From assembly GCF_002797975.1 (NCBI RefSeq), contig NZ_PGET01000001.1, forward strand, positions 3,038,001-3,102,000: DNA of 64,000 bases, written 5' to 3'. A program made the translations under genes and the position numbers. Source of the stretch: [Clostridium] celerecrescens 18A (GTDB lineage Bacteria; Bacillota; Clostridia; Lachnospirales; Lachnospiraceae). Shown in pieces: positions 17,783 through 25,872 of the stretch. Under the pieces are notes generated by a model. The model saw only the letters and a program-made list of their open reading frames with translations, was not told the origin of the DNA and made no database searches. Position 1 is the first letter of the stretch, and every line of letters begins with the position of its first letter.

Positions 17783-20065
17783 TCAGAATAGTTCCTCTTC
17801 CTTGAACCGTTTAAATAAAGCCTGGGATGTCATTGGTATCTGGTACATGCTCACGCCTGTTGCATTTAAGATGGCATTACGGATTGCCGGAGCCACCGGA
17901 CAGGCCGGAGGTTCACCCAAAGACTTAGTTCCAAATGCACTGGTTGGTTCATAATTTTCCACGAACTGGGCCTCCAGATGAGGATGGTCCATGGTAGTAG
18001 ACAATTTATAATCAAGCAGATTGTCGTTTAAAGTTTTTCCAGTTTTTGCGTCAATGAGAAGCTGTTCTGAAAGAGCATAGCCGATTCCCATACTCATTCC
18101 TCCATGAACCTGTGCCTCGGCAAGAGCCGGGTTGATCAGCTGGCCGCAGTCATGGACATTGATGATATTAACCAATTTCACTTTACACATCGGAATATCC
18201 ACTTCTACCTCGGCAAAGCAGCATCCAAAGGAATAGGCATTGGATTTTATCTGATAAGTACTCTCAGAGGTCAAATGCTCGCTGTGAGACAGGCTGTAAA
18301 GAGCCTCCGTGGATAGTTCACCTAAGGTCATAAGTTCTCTTCCATCAGTGGTCCGCACAATCTTTCCATCTTTGATATCCAGGTTGAAGGACGGCATCCG
18401 GGTCAGCTCATAAGCATATTTTAATATCCTCTCTTTTAATAAGAGGGCCGTCTGCTTTATGGCAAAGCCTCCTACATAGGTCTGTCTTGAGGCATAGGAA
18501 CCAGTACCAAAAGGAGTGATGTCCGTATCCTGGCAGGAAATTACGTGAACCATTTCAAAAGGAATTCCCAGAGTAGCTGCTGTCATCTGGGCAAATGCCG
18601 TATCAGCACCCTGGCCGATCTCTGTCTCCGCCAGCTGCACCTGTACCGATCCATCCTGATTGAGAACCATCCGGCAGGACGCGGATTCCAGACTGATGGG
18701 CCATACCGCCGTGTTATACCAGAATACCGAGCAGCCAACGCCCTTGCGTACAGGGCCGGTCTGGTTTTCGTATTCCTTCCTTTTCCGGTCAAAATCTATA
18801 TATGCCTTTCCCTTTTCCAAACATTGGTTAAAGGTGTCATAATAGTTTTCGTTTTTAGAAAAGCCATCCACATAGCCTACGGGCATCAGATTTTTACGGC
18901 GGAATTCCACCGGATCCATGCCGACAGCCAAAGCAATATCATCGGTCTGGCTTTCTACTGGGAACATAGCCTGAGGGATTCCGTAACCACGCATGGCGCC
19001 TGCCACAGGCATATTGGTGAATACTGTATAAGCATCACATTCTATATTTTCGCAGGGATATAACTGCGGGAAGGCATTCATGCCCTTAGCTGCAATTCCA
19101 TGTCCGTGAGAAGCATAGGCTCCCTGATTGGAAAAGCACTCCAGTTTACGTGCGGCAAATGTACCGTCAGGGCGCACCCAGCTGATGATATGGCTGCGGA
19201 TCGCGTGTCTTGTACGATTGCTTACAAATGTTTCCTCCCGGGTCACATCAAGCTTGACAAGACGTCCTCCCACGGCCTTTGAAAGATAGGCGCAAAGAGG
19301 CTCATACAACGCATCCTGTTTATTTCCAAATCCGCCTCCTATATAAGGTTTGATGATGCGGACGCTACCCCATGGAATTCCAAGGGCCTGCCCCACGACT
19401 CTCCGGACGATATGAGGAATCTGGGTAGAAGATACTACTGATATTTTTCCGTTTTCCATGCTGGCAAAACAGATATGGTTTTCAATATGGCAGTGCTGAA
19501 CAACGGGAGTGTCATACCACTGGTCAATTTTGATCAGCCCTGGTTCTTTAATGGCCTCTTCCAGATTCCCTTTTCTGATGCTGGAATGTCCCAATACGTT
19601 ACCCGGGTATTTCTCATGAAGACAGGGAGCTCCTTCTGCCATGGCTTCTTGGACGTCAAGAACAAAGGGATATTCCTCATATTCCACCTTTAAAGCCGCG
19701 ATTGCCTGCTTTGCAGCTATTTCATTTTCTGCGATTACTGCTGCCACGTCATCGCCGCAAAAACGAACCCGGTCCGTTAAAAGAAGCCGGTCCGCCACAT
19801 CCTGATGACTAGGATCTGTTGACCATGGATGTCCTGCTGTTGGGAAATAGATCTTAGGTACATCGAAGCAGGTCACTATCTTGACCACTCCCGGAATTTT
19901 CTCTGCTTCTGAGGTATCAATGGAGGTTACAACCCCATTGGCTTTGGTTGAATGATAAATTTTAGCTACCAAAGCATTTTTCTCACAAAGATCATCGGTG
20001 TACTTAGATCTTCCCGTGACCTTATCAAGTGCGTCGACACGGGTAACACTTTTTCCGATTATCAT
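17783..20065 (-). CDS. xdhA: Xanthine dehydrogenase, molybdenum-binding subunit
   Basis: This 760-residue catalytic subunit has an N-terminal hammerhead domain (GKSVTRVDALDKVTGRSKY) and Mo-pterin segments GGGFGNKQDALYEP, AGAMRGYGIPQ and TEIGQGADTAFAQ. The catalytic base is the glutamate near 718 in KSLGEPPACP. The start is the ATG preceded by AGGAGG; a longer upstream reading frame is non-coding in character. It converts hypoxanthine to xanthine to urate, or the reverse when urate is the substrate. The linked selD, desulfurase and DUF3343 genes suggest a selenium-dependent Mo hydroxylase with labile Se at Mo, not selenocysteine. A 188-nt gap to the upstream permease could hold its own promoter. 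Confidence 0.92.
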   Translation of the reverse strand: MIIGKSVTRVDALDKVTGRSKYTDDLCEKNALVAKIYHSTKANGVVTSIDTSEAEKIPGVVKIVTCFDVPKIYFPTAGHPWSTDPSHQDVADRLLLTDRVRFCGDDVAAVIAENEIAAKQAIAALKVEYEEYPFVLDVQEAMAEGAPCLHEKYPGNVLGHSSIRKGNLEEAIKEPGLIKIDQWYDTPVVQHCHIENHICFASMENGKISVVSSTQIPHIVRRVVGQALGIPWGSVRIIKPYIGGGFGNKQDALYEPLCAYLSKAVGGRLVKLDVTREETFVSNRTRHAIRSHIISWVRPDGTFAARKLECFSNQGAYASHGHGIAAKGMNAFPQLYPCENIECDAYTVFTNMPVAGAMRGYGIPQAMFPVESQTDDIALAVGMDPVEFRRKNLMPVGYVDGFSKNENYYDTFNQCLEKGKAYIDFDRKRKEYENQTGPVRKGVGCSVFWYNTAVWPISLESASCRMVLNQDGSVQVQLAETEIGQGADTAFAQMTAATLGIPFEMVHVISCQDTDITPFGTGSYASRQTYVGGFAIKQTALLLKERILKYAYELTRMPSFNLDIKDGKIVRTTDGRELMTLGELSTEALYSLSHSEHLTSESTYQIKSNAYSFGCCFAEVEVDIPMCKVKLVNIINVHDCGQLINPALAEAQVHGGMSMGIGYALSEQLLIDAKTGKTLNDNLLDYKLSTTMDHPHLEAQFVENYEPTSAFGTKSLGEPPACPVAPAIRNAILNATGVSMYQIPMTSQALFKRFKEEELF

Positions 20066-20253
20066 ATTTAAGCCTCCTATTTTTGATTCTGATGAGTAAA
20101 CAGTTTTTCGGTCTTCCCTTATGATAAAGACTGACGGGGACGAGACTTTTTCAAAGCGCAAAACGCTTATCAAAGTGATGTCGCCGCCAGTCCCTGTATA
20201 TTTTGACCGGTTATTCTGATTTTATTAAACTGTTTTATCAGTTGTTTTTTTAT

Positions 20254-21648
20254 TTATATTAATATATATTTTAGAACAAATAATACTGCTAAAACATACA
20301 TAAGGGTACTGATTTTCTTTTCTTTTGCTCTGCCTGTTACTACATTGATAACAACATAAGAGATGATTCCCATAGAAATTCCCTCAGAAATGCTGTACAT
20401 AAAAGGCATGGCAATAATTGCGATATAGCATGGAATTGCTTCTGTAAAATCTGCAAAATCAACCTTGGTAACGGAAGTCAGCATTAAGAACCCTACCACT
20501 ACCAGAGCCGGGGCTGTAGCAAAAGCCGGAATAGCTAAGAAAATCGGGGATAAGAACAGGGATAAGCCAAAAAGGATGGCTGCAACCACTGCTGTTAAAC
20601 CGGTTCTGCCGCCTTCTGCAACACCAGCTGCACTTTCAACGAAGGTAGTAGTTGTGGAAGTACCGAATAATGCACCTGCAGCTGTACCAACGGCATCTGC
20701 CATTAATGCACCCTTAATCTGTGGAAGCTTTCCGTCTTTATCCAGCATATCTGCCTTGGATGCTACACCGATCAGGGTTCCCAGAGTATCAAACATATCA
20801 ACAAACAAGAATGCAAACATGACTACCAGGAAATCCAGGGAAATAACTCTGGAAAAGTCCAGCTTTAAAAAGGTAGGACTCATGTCCGGAATACCAAAAC
20901 CAGCGGAAAAATTAGGGAAAACACTGAACATTCCAAGCTCTGCATTGGGCTGATATAAACCGATAGCCTCGCAGATCATACCTAAAACCCAGGTAAAGAT
21001 AATTCCCCACAAAATATTGCCCTTTACATTTTTAACTACCAGCACGGCTGTTACCAGAATGCCGATAATCGCTAATAAAACGGTAATGCCAACAGTATGG
21101 AAGGAACCATCTGCCAGAGATCCTTTAAAGGAAAACATTGTTACAAGAGTTGCTCCATCCACAACGATCTTTGCATTCTGAAGTCCGATGAATGCGATAA
21201 ATAAACCGATACCAACAGATACTGCATGCTTTAAGTTTGTAGGAATTGCATTGAAAATCGCTTCGCGGACGTTGGTCAGTGAAAGTGCGATGAAAATAAG
21301 ACCCTCAATGAATACGGCTGCCAATGCCATCTCCCATGTATAGCCCATGTTAAGGACTACGGTATACGCAAAATACGCATTAAGTCCCATACCTGGCGCC
21401 AGCACGAAGGGATAATTTGCAAGTCCTGCCATTAAAAGGGTGGCAAACAGAGATGCAAGTGCAGTAGCAGTAAATACAGCCCCACTGTCCATTCCCGCAG
21501 CACTTAAGATGCTTGGATTGACTGCCAGAATATAGGCCATAGTCATAAATGTGGTAATGCCGGCTACGATCTCGGTCCTTGCATCCGTATGATTCTCAGA
21601 TAAATGAAATACCCTTTCTAAGAATCCCCCGCTTTTTTGTGATTCCAT
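20254..21648 (-). CDS. AzgA/PbuG-type NCS2 purine permease
   Basis: This 464-residue membrane protein has about 12-13 hydrophobic segments. Typical AzgA features are TEIVAGITTFMTMAYILAVN near the N-terminus, APGMGLNAYFAYTVV and a DTLGTLIGVA segment. Members move hypoxanthine, guanine or adenine with protons. AGGAGG precedes the ATG. It lies 80 nt downstream of guanine deaminase in the riboswitch-led operon, which favours guanine/hypoxanthine as substrate. E. coli carries a related permease next to its guanine deaminase. Confidence 0.88.
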   Translation of the reverse strand: MESQKSGGFLERVFHLSENHTDARTEIVAGITTFMTMAYILAVNPSILSAAGMDSGAVFTATALASLFATLLMAGLANYPFVLAPGMGLNAYFAYTVVLNMGYTWEMALAAVFIEGLIFIALSLTNVREAIFNAIPTNLKHAVSVGIGLFIAFIGLQNAKIVVDGATLVTMFSFKGSLADGSFHTVGITVLLAIIGILVTAVLVVKNVKGNILWGIIFTWVLGMICEAIGLYQPNAELGMFSVFPNFSAGFGIPDMSPTFLKLDFSRVISLDFLVVMFAFLFVDMFDTLGTLIGVASKADMLDKDGKLPQIKGALMADAVGTAAGALFGTSTTTTFVESAAGVAEGGRTGLTAVVAAILFGLSLFLSPIFLAIPAFATAPALVVVGFLMLTSVTKVDFADFTEAIPCYIAIIAMPFMYSISEGISMGIISYVVINVVTGRAKEKKISTLMYVLAVLFVLKYILI

Positions 21649-21728
21649 ACCTTACCTCCTTGTTAGTTAGAATATTTTCTTTGCTGTATTAAGATCTGCC
21701 CCATGCAGTTCTTTTTTAATTAAGAAAG

Positions 21729-23009
21729 CTAAAAAATTCTATTCCCCCCAATATATTTCCCCTTTAAATGTCTGTCATCGGACAGATAGATGAACCGTTC
21801 CAGTCTCTCCTTTAAGTTAAGAGCCTGAGGATGAGGCAAACCGCTGTCATCTAAAATCAGAGCATCGAACTCGTAACCTTCCAGGAAGCTTCCCACCTGT
21901 CCAAAGAAAGAGCCTCCGCCTAAGGTCCCTAAATAAAATGCCTCTTCCACGGTAAGCGGCTTTAAGCGTTCATCCTTTAGCCTCCATCTAAGCTTTGACA
22001 CCTGAATGGCATCTGCCATAGCGCGGAAAATGGATTCTCCGCTTCCTCCTGCCACGTCAGTTCCAAGCCCTACATTCAACTCACGGTCCAGATAAGTTCT
22101 GACCGGAGCGATCCCGGAAGATAAGTTGGTATTAGACTGCGGGCAATGAGCGATATATACCCCACGCTCTTTTATTAATTCAATTTCCTCTTCGGAAGAG
22201 GATACACAATGAGCCATAACGGTCTTCCCGTTTCCTCCGAACAGGCCGAACTGATCATAAGCATCTCCATAAAATTCAGAGGCCGGGCAAAGCTCCTTTA
22301 CCCATGTGACCTCCCCCTGGTTCTCCGATAAATGGGACTGAACCGGTAGCCCGTACTCCTTCTGCAACCTTCCCAGCCGTTCCATCAGATCATCGGTACA
22401 GGACGGAATAAACCGTGGCGTAAGGATAGGCTTTACGTTTTCATATTTGGATCCGGTCTCCTCCAGCCAGCAAAGAGTTTCCTGCTCCGACTCTTTAGCT
22501 CCCTGTTCCCGTAAGTAATCCGGTGAATTACGATCCATATTGACCTTGCCGATCATGGTCTTTAATCCGGTTTCCTCCATCAGGTCCATTAAAAGCTCTG
22601 TAGCCGGCCTGTGAATGGTTCCAAAGATACAAGCCCTTGTAGTAGCACTTTTTTTCATGGCTTCTGCAAAAATTCCGTATGCCTTTTTTGCATATTCCAG
22701 ATCGGCATACTTGGCTTCCTCCGGAAATGTATTGGTGTTTAACCAATCCAAAAGCTCCAGATCCATTCCTAAACCACGAAAGGCAAACTGAGGCGCATGA
22801 ATATGAAGATCCACAAGTCCGGGTATAATAAGCATATCTCCCCAGTCCTGCAAAGGATATTCTGCATACTGCACAGGAAGCTCCTTATAAACTCCTGCCG
22901 ACTTCCCATCCTGACAGACCAAGTACCCCTGCTCCATCGTCTTTAACGAGCGGTCAGCTTCACTGTAACAAATACTCCCTTTTAAAACAAAATTTTTACC
23001 ACCAGTCAT
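21729..23009 (-). CDS. guaD: Guanine deaminase
   Basis: This 426-residue zinc amidohydrolase turns guanine into xanthine and ammonia. Metal and substrate motifs are the H69-x-H71 pair in GLVDLHIHAPQFAFRGLG, the TPRFIPSCTDDLM loop, QSHLSENQGEV, MAHCVSSSEEE and LGTDVAGGSGES. AGGAGG lies 6 nt before the ATG. It is the first gene after the purine riboswitch and feeds xanthine to the xdhABC product encoded downstream. Confidence 0.94.
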   Translation of the reverse strand: MTGGKNFVLKGSICYSEADRSLKTMEQGYLVCQDGKSAGVYKELPVQYAEYPLQDWGDMLIIPGLVDLHIHAPQFAFRGLGMDLELLDWLNTNTFPEEAKYADLEYAKKAYGIFAEAMKKSATTRACIFGTIHRPATELLMDLMEETGLKTMIGKVNMDRNSPDYLREQGAKESEQETLCWLEETGSKYENVKPILTPRFIPSCTDDLMERLGRLQKEYGLPVQSHLSENQGEVTWVKELCPASEFYGDAYDQFGLFGGNGKTVMAHCVSSSEEEIELIKERGVYIAHCPQSNTNLSSGIAPVRTYLDRELNVGLGTDVAGGSGESIFRAMADAIQVSKLRWRLKDERLKPLTVEEAFYLGTLGGGSFFGQVGSFLEGYEFDALILDDSGLPHPQALNLKERLERFIYLSDDRHLKGKYIGGNRIF

Positions 23010-23145
23010 AGAACCTCCTATTCCGTACCAGAAAAATCAAAAATACGGCAGCCAAAATTGCGGCGTTCCATACATTCTGAAATTTTTACGCAATAAAAAA
23101 CTACCGCTATTTCTATTTGTTCACACGCGCATCATAAAACACAAC

Positions 23146-23185
23146 AAAAAAACCGAGTTTAATGTGGCGTGGAAACTTATAGGCA
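23146..23185 (-). terminator. Weak terminator sharing the 3' strand of riboswitch P1
   Basis: On the minus strand AGTTT from the P1 3' arm can pair with AAACT, possibly extended by CC/GG, and seven U residues follow at once. No other stem precedes this U-tract. Since P1 and this stem compete, ligand binding would be expected to prevent termination. The stem is short, so the mechanism is inferred. Confidence 0.45.
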
Positions 23186-23240
23186 ACTATTACGGTAGTT
23201 GGTAGAGACGCTCAACCAATTATGAGCATATATAAGTTCC
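23171..23240 (-). promoter_or_regulatory. Purine riboswitch aptamer (guanine-type C in J3/1)
   Basis: The minus strand shows a purine aptamer: P1 GGAACTTATA with TATAAGTTTCC, P2 GCTCA/TGAGC with a loop containing GG, J2/3 ending CTACC, and P3 CAACTA/TAGTTG with loop CCGTAA. J3/1 reads CCTAT, so the specificity residue is C (guanine type, not adenine). Two points are off consensus: the residue before it is C where A is usual, and L3 is one base short. It sits about 38 nt after the predicted transcription start of guaD. Confidence 0.88.
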
Positions 23241-23284
23241 TTTGAATACTGATACTAAAAAATCCTGTAATTTGTGACAGGTAG

Positions 23285-23314
23285 ACTATATCATATTGTA
23301 CAACTATTTGTCAA
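23285..23314 (-). promoter_or_regulatory. Sigma-A promoter of the guaD-permease-xdhABC operon
   Basis: TTGACA, 18-nt spacer, TATAGT on the minus strand. Transcription from about 23278 puts the purine aptamer at the 5' end of the mRNA. Confidence 0.75.
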
Positions 23315-23352
23315 TACTAATTTTATTTTTGTACATTTGTCATAAATTAGTA
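23315..23352. promoter_or_regulatory. Inverted repeat next to the guaD -35 box
   Basis: TACTAATTT and AAATTAGTA form a perfect 9-bp inverted repeat with a 20-nt spacing, directly upstream of the -35. A dimeric activator or repressor site is possible, for example for the LysR protein encoded nearby. The rest of 23353-23442 is AT-rich with nothing recognisable. Confidence 0.3.
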
Positions 23353-23435
23353 GTATTCTTCCAAGCTCAACCAATAATTGTCGGTTAATAATTCATAGAT
23401 TTTTTCTATAAGTTACTATTTTTGCTGCAAACTTT

Positions 23436-23484
23436 AAAAAAAAGAATCAAAAAGAAGCAACCGCAGCCCCTCCTTTTTGACTCT
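23436..23484 (-). terminator. Intrinsic terminator of the selenium gene operon
   Basis: On the minus strand AGAGTCAAAAAG pairs with CTTTTTGATTCT (12 bp, one G-U) and is followed by a run of U residues. It lies 39 nt after the DUF3343 stop. Confidence 0.85.
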
Positions 23485-23522
23485 TTTCGTTTTAAAAATT
23501 TTAACGTATTTCGTAGAAACAA

Positions 23523-23759
23523 TCAGATCAAATATTCCCCGAACTTGTCCCAGCAAAGTCCCTTTGACTCCATCCATTTTCCTATCTCTCCATCCCAGTC
23601 AGTTGGCATAGCCCAGGAAAGTCCGCATCCGGAAGAAATCTGTCTGGGTACCGGAATGAGCCGTCCCGGTATTCCCTCCTTTTGGCATTGGGACTCCATG
23701 GCGATGGCCTCCGCCGTTGTATGGAAAGTAATCACAATTTTCTGTTCTTTTTTTCTCAT
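23523..23759 (-). CDS. DUF3343 putative Se/S carrier protein
   Basis: This 78-residue protein has the DUF3343 pattern: VITFHTTAEAIAMESQC at the N-terminus, then GIPGRLIPVPRQISSGCGLSW with the conserved SxGCG cysteine. A weak AGGTAAGAG site lies before the ATG. The family is thought to carry selenium or sulfur and usually sits with selD and a class V desulfurase in genomes with selenium-dependent Mo hydroxylases, as here. Last gene of the selD operon, 64 nt after the LysR gene and followed by a strong terminator. Confidence 0.8.
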   Translation of the reverse strand: MRKKEQKIVITFHTTAEAIAMESQCQKEGIPGRLIPVPRQISSGCGLSWAMPTDWDGEIGKWMESKGLCWDKFGEYLI

Positions 23760-23823
23760 AATCTCTTACCTGCGCTGCATTAATCATACCTGTTTCATCG
23801 GTTATTCAGGCTATAGGAAGATT

Positions 23824-24729
23824 CTATAAATACGCATAAAGTTCCCGGACAAAACGTATGAATAATCTGGCCGCCTTACCAGGCTTGTGATTTTTACTCC
23901 ATACCATATACAATTTCCGGTAAACTTCCTGGTCTCCAAGAGAAAACCGAAGCAGGGAGCCCTGCTCTACATAATCCTCCACAGCAGCTCCGGATATGAT
24001 GGAAATGCCCATTGCTGCTTCCACTGATTTTTTAATGGTTTCCTGATTGCTGATGGTTGCCACAATTTCCAGACGGTTTAACTCTACTCCCATATCCTGT
24101 AAATAGCGTTCCGCTTCTTTTCGTGTGCCGGAGCCTTCTTCCCGGACGATCCACCGCTCCTCATAAAGCTGTTCTATGGAAAACCCGGTTTTCTCAAATT
24201 GGCGGTATTTGTCATTATTGGGAGTAATAATCACCAGACGGTCATGATAAAAAGGTTCAAATACACAGGTGGGGTCAGAGCCTGTGGTTCCTGTAAAGCC
24301 AATTTCCACCTGACCATCCTGAACCAACCGGACCACTTCCATGCTGTCCGCTTCCCTTAGCTCCAGCTGATTTCCCGGATAGGTTCTGGAAAACAGGGAA
24401 AGAATCTGAGGCAGAATATATTGACCGGGCACTGTGGAAGCGCCCACTATGATTTTGTTGGCCGCTTTTAAGTCCTTCTGTGTGAAATCCCTCAGAATAT
24501 TTTTTTCCAGCTGCAGCATCCGCCTTGCATTATCATAAAGCAGCTCTCCCTCACTGGACAGCTCCACATCCTTAGTTGTGCGGACAAACAGCCGGACTCC
24601 CAATTCCTTTTCCAAAGAGCTGATGTGGGAACTTACCGTAGGCTGGGTCAAATAAAGTTTCTTGGCAGCTGCAGAAAAGCTTTTTCCTTCCGCTACGCAT
24701 ACAAACGCTTCCAATTGTTTTAAATTCAT
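23824..24729 (-). CDS. Selenium-metabolism-associated LysR family regulator
   Basis: This 301-residue LysR regulator has an N-terminal winged helix (MNLKQLEAFVCVAEGKSFSA, then KLYLTQPTVSSHISSLEKEL). A type 2 periplasmic-binding-like effector domain follows (VGASTVPGQYILPQIL, VQIEGFTG-like segment, EEGSGTRKEAERYL). Its ATG overlaps the desulfurase stop by 4 nt. LysR genes in this position are a recognised companion of selD and the Se-linked desulfurase. It probably controls the selenium genes, the xdh operon or both. Confidence 0.85.
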   Translation of the reverse strand: MNLKQLEAFVCVAEGKSFSAAAKKLYLTQPTVSSHISSLEKELGVRLFVRTTKDVELSSEGELLYDNARRMLQLEKNILRDFTQKDLKAANKIIVGASTVPGQYILPQILSLFSRTYPGNQLELREADSMEVVRLVQDGQVEIGFTGTTGSDPTCVFEPFYHDRLVIITPNNDKYRQFEKTGFSIEQLYEERWIVREEGSGTRKEAERYLQDMGVELNRLEIVATISNQETIKKSVEAAMGISIISGAAVEDYVEQGSLLRFSLGDQEVYRKLYMVWSKNHKPGKAARLFIRFVRELYAYL

Positions 24730-25868
24730 AGGCTCAGTTCCCTCACAGCAAGAATGGCTTCGTCAATCTCCTCTTCCTTATTATAGTGGGACATGGAAAA
24801 ACGCACGGCTCCCTGCTCCACCGTTCCAAGGGCCTGGTGCATAAGAGGGGCACAGTGGGCCCCCGCCCTGGTATAGATTCCATAGGAACAAGCCAGCTCG
24901 TCAGCCACTTCTCCGGAATCGTAATCCCCTATGTTGAGAGCCACCACAGGGGCACGGCAAAGAAGATTTTTTTTCGAAAAATCCCCATATACTTTCACTC
25001 CCGGGATATCCTTTACCCCTTCATAGAATCGTCTCATAAGAAAAAGCTCTCTCTCCCGGATGGATTCGATTCCTGTTCTCTCAAGATACAAAAGAGCCGC
25101 GTGAAGACCTGCAAGCCCGTGGCCGTTTAAGGTTCCCGCTTCCAAAACCTCCGGCATCTCCTCCGGCTGAGTCTTTAAATAGCTTTTCACTCCGCTTCCT
25201 CCCACCATAAAAGGACGTATGGCAACTCCCTGGCGGACACAGATTCCTCCGGTCCCCTGAGGTCCTAATAGTCCCTTATGTCCGGTAAAGCACAGAACGT
25301 CGATCCCCATTTTCTCCATATCAATGTCAAACACTCCGGCTGTCTGGGAAGCATCCACCACCAGGAGGAGTCCGTTCTTTTTACAGATGCTTCCAATGAT
25401 TTCCAGGTCGTTTATATTTCCAGTTAAGTTGGAGGCATGGGTACAGACCACTGCCTTTGTATTCTGCTTTATTTCCTTCTCAATATCCTCATACCAAATC
25501 TTCCCCTTTTGATCTGCGGGAAGGATGGTAAGCTCTGTCCCCTGCTCTTCCATACGGTACAAAGGGCGCAGCACGGAATTATGTTCCATCATGGTGGTGA
25601 TCACATGATCACCCGGTTTAAACAGGCCCTGGATGGCTATATTTAAGCTGACGGTGGAATTGGCTGTAAAGGCTACCCTGGAAGGATCTCCTGCGTGAAA
25701 AAGTTCCGCAATGAGCCTGCGGGTATCGAAAATCAGGCGGGATGCATCAAGTGACGCACCATGGGCTCCACGGCCGGAATTCCCAAGAGACACCATGGCG
25801 TCAGCCACCGCCTTTATCACTTCCTCCGGCTTCCGGCAGGAAGTTGCCGCATTATCCAGATAAATCAT
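24726..25868 (-). CDS. Class V aminotransferase / cysteine desulfurase, selenium-linked type
   Basis: This 380-residue SufS/CsdB-like PLP enzyme has its PLP lysine in CFTGHKGLLGPQGTGG and its catalytic cysteine in the C-terminal GIYTRAGAHCAPLMH loop. The N-terminus MIYLDNAATSCRKP is typical. It mobilises sulfur or selenium from cysteine or selenocysteine. The start has a GAGGT site 4 nt after selD stops, and its end overlaps the LysR start. In genomes with selenium-dependent Mo hydroxylases this subgroup is found with selD and DUF3343, which favours a role in loading selenium onto XdhA. Confidence 0.87.
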   Translation of the reverse strand: MIYLDNAATSCRKPEEVIKAVADAMVSLGNSGRGAHGASLDASRLIFDTRRLIAELFHAGDPSRVAFTANSTVSLNIAIQGLFKPGDHVITTMMEHNSVLRPLYRMEEQGTELTILPADQKGKIWYEDIEKEIKQNTKAVVCTHASNLTGNINDLEIIGSICKKNGLLLVVDASQTAGVFDIDMEKMGIDVLCFTGHKGLLGPQGTGGICVRQGVAIRPFMVGGSGVKSYLKTQPEEMPEVLEAGTLNGHGLAGLHAALLYLERTGIESIRERELFLMRRFYEGVKDIPGVKVYGDFSKKNLLCRAPVVALNIGDYDSGEVADELACSYGIYTRAGAHCAPLMHQALGTVEQGAVRFSMSHYNKEEEIDEAILAVRELSL

Positions 25869-25872
25869 GGCT

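Noticed and set aside
18545..19063. 172-codon plus-strand frame opposite xdhA
   Set aside because: It is antisense to a well-supported gene, has no ribosome binding site and no recognisable family; similar shadow frames lie opposite ygfK, addA/addB and glgP.
20066..20173. Longer xdhA starting at 20173
   Set aside because: The extra 36 residues do not match the family, and AGGAGG sits directly before the ATG at 20065.
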